Below the pieces are notes generated by a model that searched no databases, was not told the DNA's origin, and saw only the letters and a list, made by a program, of their open reading frames with translations. A DNA stretch of 22,090 nt. Source: Propionibacterium sp. Lineage in GTDB: Bacteria > Actinomycetota > Actinomycetes > Propionibacteriales > Propionibacteriaceae. The DNA is taken from contig JAAYAO010000382.1 of the NCBI GenBank assembly GCA_012719335.1, forward strand, positions 1 to 22,090, read 5' to 3'. A program made the position numbers and the translations under genes. Below are positions 16,701 through 22,090 of this stretch, piece by piece. Positions within the stretch are counted from its first letter, which is position 1. The number at the start of each line of letters is the position of its first letter.

Positions 16701-16705
16701 ATTCG

Positions 16706-16779
16706 TAGCGGGGACAGGATTTGAAACTGTGACCTCTGGGTTATGAGCCCAGCGAGCTACCTAGCTGCTCCACCCCGCG
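16706..16779 (-). tRNA. Initiator tRNA-Met (CAU anticodon)
   Basis: 74 bases folding as a cloverleaf without an encoded CCA (the bases that follow are CGA). Anticodon loop CTCATAA gives CAT. It is the initiator and not an elongator: the 1-72 pair is unpaired (C1 with T72), the D stem has A11-T24 (GAGC/GCTC), and the anticodon stem has three G-C pairs next to the loop (GGG/CCC). The T stem reads ACAGT / CCTGT around TTCAAAT. Four pairs form, but position 53 is T opposite C61, where G53-C61 is almost universal. This could be a mutation, a sequencing error or a sign of a weak copy. It has its own promoter and terminator. Confidence 0.95.
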
Positions 16780-16795
16780 TCGACAACAGATACAT

Positions 16796-16824
16796 ACCTT
16801 ACGCGCCGACCCGGTTCGAATCAA
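16796..16824 (-). promoter_or_regulatory. Promoter of the initiator tRNA gene
   Basis: On the minus strand TTGATT (16819-16824) is followed by 17 bases and TAAGGT (16796-16801). These match -35 and -10 boxes with ideal spacing, and the -10 box ends 16 bases before the tRNA 5' end, leaving a leader of about 10 bases for RNase P to remove. Confidence 0.65.
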
Positions 16825-16909
16825 ATCGGGCCGTTCACCTGTCGTCCACCCCGGTGTTACCCGGTGGGAGCGGCCTCCACAGTACTCGCCCTCGGACAAT
16901 AACCAAGCC

Positions 16910-16986
16910 CTGCTGCAAACCGCCTTCTAGTGGGCCGATATCCGATACACGCCGATGAGAGGCGCTGAGAAGGCGGTTTGCAGCAG
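16910..16986. repeat. Perfect 19-bp inverted repeat around a 39-base spacer
   Basis: CTGCTGCAAACCGCCTTCT (16910-16928) and AGAAGGCGGTTTGCAGCAG (16968-16986) are exact reverse complements. The 39-base spacer contains a smaller CGCC-gatgaga-GGCG hairpin. No T run follows. It lies about 130 bases upstream of the tRNA gene and 275 bases upstream of the peptidase gene. Candidates are a dispersed palindromic element, the remnant ends of a small mobile element, or a regulator site. Confidence 0.85.
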
Positions 16987-17115
16987 CGGGGGTGGGGAAC
17001 CGGGGACAGTGAGGGGTGTGCCGGGGCTCAGGGCCCACGGTGGTGGTGTTGCCGGTCGGCCAGGGGTTCGTCGGCTGCTCAGTGCCGGGGTGGTTGGTCG
17101 GCCAAGGGGGCCTCG

Positions 17116-17150
17116 GTGCCCAATACCCGGGACGCGAGTGGCCAATACCC
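17116..17150. repeat. Tandem 13-base direct repeats, possible operator
   Basis: GTGCCCAATACCC (17116-17128) and GTGGCCAATACCC (17138-17150) differ at one base and start 22 bases apart, about two helical turns. They lie 112-146 bases upstream of the peptidase start, a plausible place for an activator or repressor of the peptide-uptake operon. The assignment is inferred only from the repeat. Confidence 0.35.
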
Positions 17151-17248
17151 AAAAAGCCGACCGGGCCGTTACCCGGCCGTTATAAAACGGTACCCGCCTC
17201 GTTGTCGATTCCGGGCTGCTTCGGTGCCCACAAATGCATGCGAAGGCC

Positions 17249-17254
17249 TAGGCT
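17249..17254 (+). promoter_or_regulatory. Probable leaderless -10 box for the peptidase operon
   Basis: TAGGCT (TANNNT) is followed by exactly 7 bases and ATG 17262, the same spacing as at jetA. This favours 17262 over the in-frame ATG 17238, which has no ribosome site. Confidence 0.45.
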
Positions 17255-17261
17255 GAGGGCC

Positions 17262-18230
17262 ATGATTTCCGGTTTCGCAATCGGCCATCATCAGGTGCGC
17301 GCACCCGGGTGGCAGACCGGAACGACCGTAATTGTCGCCGAGGACGGCGCCACCGCCGGGGTGGACGTGCGCGGCGGCGGGCCGGGCACCCGCGAAACCG
17401 ACGCCCTCGACCCCACCACCTTGACCCAGCAGGCGCACGCCCTGGTGCTCACCGGGGGCTCCGCCTACGGGCTGGCGGCCGCCGACGGGGTGATGCAGGC
17501 CCTCGCCGAACGCAACATCGGCTTTCCGGTCGGCACCGAACCCCACGAAGTGGTGCCGATCGTGCCGGCCGCGGTGATCTTCGACCTGGGTCGGGGCGGT
17601 GAGTTCGGCAACCGGCCAACCGCCGAGTTCGGGCGCCTCGCGCTGGCCAACGCCACCACCGACGATCCGGCCCAGGGCACCGTCGGTGCCGGTACCGGCG
17701 CGGTCTGCGGGGGAGTGGCCGGCGGCTTCGGCTACACCGAGATCACCATCGATGGCGACCAGCCGATCACCGTGGCCGCCGCCGCGGTGGTCAACGCCGC
17801 GGGGTCGGCGGTGGACCCGGGCACCGGACGACTCTGGGCCGACCGCACCCGCAGGCTGCCCGCCCCGACGCCCGAGCAGTGCACCGCCCTGAGCGAAGCC
17901 CGCACCAACGCGGCCTCGATCAACACCACGATCGGGGTGATCCTCACCGACGCGACCCTCACCAAGGCCCAGGCCAACAAGGTCGCCCAGGTCGCCCACG
18001 ACGGTCTGGCCCGGGCGATCACCCCGGTGCACTCGATGACCGACGGGGACACGATCTTCTGCATGGCTTCGGGAACCGACGCCCCGCTGCCGCACACCCC
18101 GGCCGGCGTCACCACCTTCAACACCATCCTGGAGAAGGCCGCCGAGGCATTCACCGAGGCCTGCCTGAACGCGATGACCCATGCCGAGAGCCACGGGCGG
18201 TGGCAGTCCTACACCGCCCTCACCACCTGA
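17262..18230 (+). CDS. P1/S58-family (DmpA-like) aminopeptidase
   Basis: 322 residues, typical for the P1 (DmpA / L-aminopeptidase D-esterase) family of self-cleaving N-terminal-nucleophile hydrolases. Family marks: GTTVIVAEDGATAGVDVRGGGPGTRETDAL (20-49), LVLTGGSAYGLAAADGVM (61-78), the Gly-rich GTVGAGTGAVCGG (139-151), and INTTIGVILTDATLTKAQANK (220-240). By analogy with mycobacterial relatives, self-cleavage probably occurs before Thr 222, which then becomes the catalytic N-terminus. The protein has no signal peptide and should act in the cytoplasm. It is the first gene of a unit with a peptide ABC transporter, 32 bases downstream, so it probably cleaves imported peptides. The exact substrate (alpha-, D- or beta-peptides) cannot be read from the sequence. 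Confidence 0.88.
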   Translation: MISGFAIGHHQVRAPGWQTGTTVIVAEDGATAGVDVRGGGPGTRETDALDPTTLTQQAHALVLTGGSAYGLAAADGVMQALAERNIGFPVGTEPHEVVPIVPAAVIFDLGRGGEFGNRPTAEFGRLALANATTDDPAQGTVGAGTGAVCGGVAGGFGYTEITIDGDQPITVAAAAVVNAAGSAVDPGTGRLWADRTRRLPAPTPEQCTALSEARTNAASINTTIGVILTDATLTKAQANKVAQVAHDGLARAITPVHSMTDGDTIFCMASGTDAPLPHTPAGVTTFNTILEKAAEAFTEACLNAMTHAESHGRWQSYTALTT

Positions 18231-18262
18231 AACCCACGAAAATGCACATGTCGAGGAGCACA

Positions 18263-19783
18263 ATGCGCAGCAAGTTCATCAGCCTGATCGGCGGCGTGAT
18301 CGCCGTGGCGCTGATTCTCACCGGATGCGCCGGCAACGGCGGCAACGGCAACGGTGACAACGGCGGCGGAGCCACCGACACCCTGGTGATCGGGGCCGTC
18401 GCCCAGCCGCCGACCATGGACGCGGTCACCAACGACTCGGCCGCGATCCCGCAGGTACTGCTGTACAACGTCTACGAGACGTTGGTGAAGATGGGCTCCG
18501 ACGGTGAACTGCAGCCGCTGCTGGCTCAGCGCTGGGAAGTGTCCCCCGACAACCTGACCTACACCTTCCACCTGGAGCCGGGCGCCACGTTCGCCTCGGG
18601 CAAGCAGGTCACCTCCACCGATGTGAAGCACAGCATCGAACGCATCCAGGCCGGTGAACCCGCCACCAACGTGCTGCAGACCCAGATGGAGGTCGTCGAA
18701 TCGATCGACGACAGCGACCCGGCCGTTGCGGTGATCACCCTCAACCGGTCCAGCAACGCCTGGCTGTACAACATGAGCTCCACCGGCGGGATGATCTTCG
18801 ACTCCGAATCCGACGCCGACCTGGCCACCACCACCGCCGGCTCGGGCCCCTACCAACTGAAGCAGTGGAACCAGGGCGACTCGGTGGTGCTGGAACGCAA
18901 CGACGACTACTGGGCCACCCGTCAGCCGTTCAGCGAGGTCACCTTCCGCTACTTCTCCGACCCGAACGCGATGAACAACGCGATGCTGTCGGACGACCTC
19001 GACATCATCTCCAACCTGCAGGCACCACAGGCGATCGACCAGTTCTCCGACGAGTCTCGCTTCCAGATCATCGAGGGCACCACCAGTGGTGAGGTCGTGC
19101 TGGCGATGAACCACGAGAACGAAGCACTCGCCGACGTGCGGGTGCGGCAGGCGATCATGCACGCCATCGACCGCCAGGCGCTGGTCGACACGATCTGGAA
19201 CGGCCACGGCACCCTGATCGGTTCGATGGTGCCGCCCACCGACCCCTGGTTCGAGGACCTGTCGGGCGAGTACGAATACGACCCGGAGAAGGCCAAGGAA
19301 CTGCTCGCCGAAGCCGGTTACGCCGACGGGCTGACCCTGCGCCTGCGTCTGCCGGTGCTGCCGTACGCCACCAGCGGGGGACAGTTCGTCGCCAGCCAGC
19401 TCGGTGAGGTCGGCATCACCGCCAACATCGACGAGCTCGAGTTCCCGGCTCGCTGGCTGGACGAGGTGCTGACCAAGGCCGACTACGACATGACGATCGT
19501 CTCCCACGTCGAACCGCGCGACATGGTCAAGTACGCCGACCCGGCCTACTACTGGCGCTACGACAATGCCGAGTTCCGGACGCTGATGGAGGAAGCCGAC
19601 GCCGGCAGTCACGACGAGTACGTCGAGAAGATGCGCGAGGGCGCCCGGATGTTGAACGAGGACGCCGCCGCGAACTGGTTGTTCCTGCTGCCCAACCTGG
19701 TGATCGCCCGCGAGGGCATCACCGGCCTGCCGCAGAACGCCACCTCGCTCAGCTTCGACCTGACCAACATCGCGGCCCGCTGA
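18263..19783 (+). CDS. Peptide ABC transporter substrate-binding lipoprotein (SBP family 5)
   Basis: 506 residues. Lipoprotein signal with LTGC (Cys 22), then a short Gly/Asn-rich linker. Family 5 (DppA/OppA) features follow: TLVIGAVAQPPTMDA, YNVYETLVKMGSDGELQPLLAQRWEVS, TYTFHLEPGATFASGKQVTSTDVKHSIERI, GSGPYQLKQWNQGDSVVLERNDDYW, VRVRQAIMHAIDRQALVDTI and YDPEKAKELLAEAGYADGL. It captures the solute outside the membrane and passes it to the permeases. Start ATG 18263 has GAGGAG just upstream; in-frame ATGs at 18242 and 18248 lack one. Length is normal and the gene is intact. The ligand is likely a di- or oligopeptide, though some members bind other solutes such as nickel or sugars. Confidence 0.93.
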   Translation: MRSKFISLIGGVIAVALILTGCAGNGGNGNGDNGGGATDTLVIGAVAQPPTMDAVTNDSAAIPQVLLYNVYETLVKMGSDGELQPLLAQRWEVSPDNLTYTFHLEPGATFASGKQVTSTDVKHSIERIQAGEPATNVLQTQMEVVESIDDSDPAVAVITLNRSSNAWLYNMSSTGGMIFDSESDADLATTTAGSGPYQLKQWNQGDSVVLERNDDYWATRQPFSEVTFRYFSDPNAMNNAMLSDDLDIISNLQAPQAIDQFSDESRFQIIEGTTSGEVVLAMNHENEALADVRVRQAIMHAIDRQALVDTIWNGHGTLIGSMVPPTDPWFEDLSGEYEYDPEKAKELLAEAGYADGLTLRLRLPVLPYATSGGQFVASQLGEVGITANIDELEFPARWLDEVLTKADYDMTIVSHVEPRDMVKYADPAYYWRYDNAEFRTLMEEADAGSHDEYVEKMREGARMLNEDAAANWLFLLPNLVIAREGITGLPQNATSLSFDLTNIAAR

Positions 19784-19798
19784 GCCGCGCCCACCCGA

Positions 19799-20746
19799 AT
19801 GGCGCTACGGATTGCGACCAGGGTCGCTGCCTTCCTGGGCAGCGTCCTGGTTGCGTCCATCCTGATTTTCATCGTCACCTCGGCGCTGCCCGGTGACGTC
19901 GCCCAGGTGATCCTGGGCACCAACGCCGACCCGGCCGCGGTCGAGGCACTGCGGCAACGCCACGGCCTGGACCGTCCCCTGCCGGTGCAGTACCTCGACT
20001 GGCTGTTCGGCATGTTCGTCGGAGACTTCGGCCACTCCTACCTCACCGGCCAGTCGGTGATCAGCCGCATCTCCCCGGCGATCGGGGTCACCCTGTCGCT
20101 GGTGTTGGGCGGCATGCTGTTCGCCGTCCTCTTCGCCATCCCGATGGGCATGATCGCCGCGATCCGCCGCCGGCACGCCTCCGGCGCGCTCGCCTCGGCA
20201 CTGTCCCAGATCGGGCTGGCCATCCCCGCGTTCTGGGCCGGGCTGATGCTGGTCTACCTGTTCGCGGTGAACCTGGGCTGGTTGCCCGCCAACGGTTACA
20301 TCCGGTTCGGCAACGACCCCGGACGGTGGGCCCGCCACCTGGTGCTGCCGGTGCTGTCACTGGCCATCGTCCAGGGTTCGGTGCTGTCGCGCTACGTCCG
20401 CTCGGCGATCATCGAGGTGCTCGGTGAGGACTGGATCCGCACCGCCCGCGCGATCGGCTGGACGAAGTGGGGCGCGCTGATCCGCCACGGCCTGCGCAAC
20501 GCGTCCCTGTCGGTGGTCACCGTGCTCGGCCTGCAACTGGCCACCCTGTTCGTCGGGGCCATCGTGATCGAATCGGTCTTCGCCCTGCCCGGGCTCGGCT
20601 CGGTGCTGCTGGCCGCGGTCGCCCAGCGCGACCTGATGATCGTGCAGGGCACCGTGATGCTGCTGGTGCTCGCGGTGTTGGTGATCAACGCCCTGGTCGA
20701 CCTGAGCTACCTCGCCCTCGACCCCCGCCTGCGGAGCCGTCGATGA
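19799..20746 (+). CDS. Peptide ABC transporter permease (DppB-type)
   Basis: 315 residues with six spans. The N-terminal RVAAFLGSVLVASILIFIVTSALPGD and RQRHGLDRPLPVQYLDWL followed by GDFGHSY are classic for the first permease of dipeptide/oligopeptide/nickel importers. The coupling (EAA) loop is seen at EVLGEDWIRTARAIGWTKWGALIRHGLRNA (about 206-235). The last part, VESVFALPGLGSVLLAAVAQRDL, is also typical. It forms the channel with the next protein. It starts 15 bases after the binding-protein gene and overlaps the next gene by ATGA. Confidence 0.93.
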   Translation: MALRIATRVAAFLGSVLVASILIFIVTSALPGDVAQVILGTNADPAAVEALRQRHGLDRPLPVQYLDWLFGMFVGDFGHSYLTGQSVISRISPAIGVTLSLVLGGMLFAVLFAIPMGMIAAIRRRHASGALASALSQIGLAIPAFWAGLMLVYLFAVNLGWLPANGYIRFGNDPGRWARHLVLPVLSLAIVQGSVLSRYVRSAIIEVLGEDWIRTARAIGWTKWGALIRHGLRNASLSVVTVLGLQLATLFVGAIVIESVFALPGLGSVLLAAVAQRDLMIVQGTVMLLVLAVLVINALVDLSYLALDPRLRSRR

Positions 20747-21588
20747 GCAATCTGAAACGCCTCACCCTCTGGCTGGGGGCCGGCCTGGTCGCGATCGTGG
20801 TGCTCGCCGCGGTGGTGTCACTGTTCTGGACACCCTTCGACCCGACCCTGGTGCGTCCGGCCAACCGGCTGCAACCGCCCGGCTGGCCGCACGTCCTGGG
20901 CACCGACGGGTTCGGCATCGACATGGCCTCCCGGTTGATGGCAGGCGCCCGGATCTGCCTGCTGGTCGGCATCATCGCCGTCGCGATCGCCGCGGTGATC
21001 GGGGTGCCGCTCGGGGTGTTCGCGGGCATGAGCAAGAACTGGGTGTCGTCGCTGGTGTTGCGCGCCACCGACATCCTCTACGCCTTCCCGGCGCTGCTGT
21101 TGGCGATTCTGCTGGCGGCCACCTTCGGCGGGTCGACCTGGACGGCGATGACCGCGATCGGCATTGCCTCGATCCCGGCCTTCACCCGGATGGCCCGGGC
21201 CGCGACCCTGCAGGTGATGGCCTCGGAATATGTGCTGGCCGCTCGCTCCTCGGGCACCAGCCGGATGGGCATCGCGGTGCGTCACGTCGCCCCCAACATC
21301 GGCCCGGTGATCGGGGTGCAGGCCTCGGTGTCCTTCGGTATCGCGATCCTCGCCGAGGCCGCGCTGAGCTACCTCGGGCTGGGCACCCCACCGCAGACCC
21401 CCACCTGGGGTCGGATGTTGAAGGACGCCCAGGTGTTCGTGTTCAGCGGTGACCCCCTGGTCGCGGTGCTGCCCGGCTTGGCGATCGCCGGGGCCGTCCT
21501 GGGTTTCAACCTGCTCGGCGACGGCCTGCGCGACCTGCTGGATCCGCGGCTGCGCGAATCCACCGTCCGGGCGGAGCAGGGTCGATGA
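20743..21588 (+). CDS. Peptide ABC transporter permease (DppC-type)
   Basis: 281 residues, six spans. The region after the first span, HVLGTDGFGIDMASRLMAGARICLLVG (about 48-74), is the DppC hallmark (usually LGTDxxGRDxxSRxxxGAR); here the usual GRD reads GID. The coupling loop is MASEYVLAARSSGTSRMGIAVRHVAPN (about 159-185), and AEAALSYLGLGTPPQTPTWGRML (about 205-227) is also standard. The start ATG 20743 overlaps the preceding stop in ATGA, and the stop overlaps the next start in the same way, so the whole unit is translationally coupled. Confidence 0.93.
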   Translation: MSNLKRLTLWLGAGLVAIVVLAAVVSLFWTPFDPTLVRPANRLQPPGWPHVLGTDGFGIDMASRLMAGARICLLVGIIAVAIAAVIGVPLGVFAGMSKNWVSSLVLRATDILYAFPALLLAILLAATFGGSTWTAMTAIGIASIPAFTRMARAATLQVMASEYVLAARSSGTSRMGIAVRHVAPNIGPVIGVQASVSFGIAILAEAALSYLGLGTPPQTPTWGRMLKDAQVFVFSGDPLVAVLPGLAIAGAVLGFNLLGDGLRDLLDPRLRESTVRAEQGR

Positions 21589-22090
21589 CCGCGCTGGACG
21601 TGCGCGACCTGTGCGTCGCCTTCGGGGATCGGCCGCCCGCGGTGGTCGACGTCGACCTGCAGATCGCCGAGGGCGAACGGGTCGGGCTGATCGGCGAATC
21701 CGGCTCCGGCAAATCGGTCACCGCACTGGCCGTGATGGGGCTGCTGCCCGAGTACGCCACGGTCACCGGCGAGGTGAGACTGGCCGGGCAATCGCTGCTG
21801 GGCCGCACCGACCGGCAGATGTCCGCCCTGCGTGGTCACGCCCTCGGGATGGTCTTCCAGGAGCCGATGAGCGCCCTGGACCCGACCATGAAGGTGGGCC
21901 GCCAGATGGGCGAGGTGATCGAACTGCACCGCCCCAAGGTCGGCCGGGCCGGCCGCTACCTCGAAGTGCTCGACATGCTCGACCGGGTCGGCATCGACGA
22001 CCCGCAACGGATCATCGGGTCGTACCCGCATCAGCTCTCCGGCGGGCAACGGCAACGGGTGGTGCTGGCGATGGCCCTGATCAACAGCCC
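21585..22090 (+). CDS. Peptide ABC transporter ATP-binding protein, cut by window end
   Basis: The frame starts at ATG 21585 (ATGA overlap with the permease) and is open to the window edge (168 codons). It drives import by ATP hydrolysis. Seen so far: Walker A GESGSGKS (37-44), Q-loop FQEPMSALDP (about 92-101), and the ABC signature LSGGQRQR (151-158). Walker B and the switch His lie beyond the edge. In actinobacteria this gene is often one half of a fused DppD-DppF protein, which cannot be judged here. Confidence 0.93.
   Translation, partial: MTALDVRDLCVAFGDRPPAVVDVDLQIAEGERVGLIGESGSGKSVTALAVMGLLPEYATVTGEVRLAGQSLLGRTDRQMSALRGHALGMVFQEPMSALDPTMKVGRQMGEVIELHRPKVGRAGRYLEVLDMLDRVGIDDPQRIIGSYPHQLSGGQRQRVVLAMALINS

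Larger units (their letters stand above)
16780..17261. other. Structured non-coding region between tRNA and peptidase operon
   Basis: About 480 bases with no supported gene. The open frames here (for example a 76-codon one at 16955-17185) show no domain, no ribosome site and Gly/Arg/Pro-rich shadow composition. Contents from left to right: the tRNA promoter; a 19-bp inverted repeat (16910-16986); two copies of GGTCGGCCA (17054-17062, 17096-17104); a 13-base direct repeat (17116-17150); a CCGGG/CCCGG stem (17161-17176); CCGTT-ATAA-AACGG (17178-17191); and the leaderless -10 box of the peptidase gene. Confidence 0.6.

Noticed and set aside
16955..17185. A possible 76-residue small protein
   Set aside because: It starts inside the 19-bp inverted repeat region, has no ribosome site and shows only Gly/Arg-rich composition.
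17181..17186. TATAAA as the promoter of the peptidase operon
   Set aside because: No -35 at 16-18 bases upstream, and it sits in a small CCGTT-ATAA-AACGG stem. The TAGGCT box at 17249 with 7-base spacing to ATG fits better.
1..22090. CRISPR arrays, complete insertion sequences or integrases near the Wadjet operon
   Set aside because: No regularly spaced repeats and no transposase or integrase motifs in any frame were seen, so there is no direct evidence that the operon sits on a mobile island.

Overview
The window is high-GC, densely coded DNA from an actinobacterium. The evidence is: GTG starts, apparently leaderless promoters with a TANNNT box 6-7 bases before the start codon, a NERD protein of a widespread actinobacterial type, an LppM-like lipoprotein, and a type II Wadjet cluster. 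I cannot name the genus. All statements rest on reading the sequence and on family knowledge; no searches were run.

Layout. 1-2465 (minus strand): a cut-off lipoprotein gene, a badly decayed ADP-ribosylglycohydrolase pseudogene, and a multi-pass membrane protein with a Pr6Pr-like C-terminal half. 2576-3226 (plus): a MarC-family membrane protein. 3296-11434 (plus): four tightly overlapping genes that I read as a complete type II Wadjet (JetABCD, also called EptABCD/MksBEFG-like) SMC plasmid-defence operon. 11453-12377 (minus): a zinc-ribbon plus NERD nuclease-related gene, converging on jetD and carrying a 2-base frameshift in its nuclease core. 12784-14711 (plus): an LppM-like membrane-anchored lipoprotein with a 1-base frameshift in a G run. 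14746-15306 (minus): manganese exporter MntP. 15440-16003 (plus): DUF421 protein. 16071-16619 (plus): flavin-reductase-like protein. 16706-16779 (minus): initiator tRNA-Met with its own promoter and terminator. 16780-17261: a structured non-coding region with a perfect 19-bp inverted repeat. 17262-22090 (plus): an operon of a P1/S58-family aminopeptidase followed by a dipeptide-type ABC transporter (binding protein, two permeases, ATPase cut by the window end).

How the genes work together. The Jet genes encode one machine: kleisin-like JetA, KITE-like JetB, SMC ATPase JetC and toprim nuclease JetD, which in the family recognises and cleaves circular plasmid DNA. The last operon looks like peptide uptake coupled to intracellular peptide cleavage. 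Three genes in 22 kb are broken, two of them by small indels in short repeats. Those two could be real decay or base-calling errors; the ADP-ribosylglycohydrolase is clearly a true pseudogene. No complete new system stands out. The points most worth a second look are the intact Wadjet operon, the broken NERD gene beside it, the initiator tRNA with a mismatched T-stem, and the 19-bp inverted repeat.
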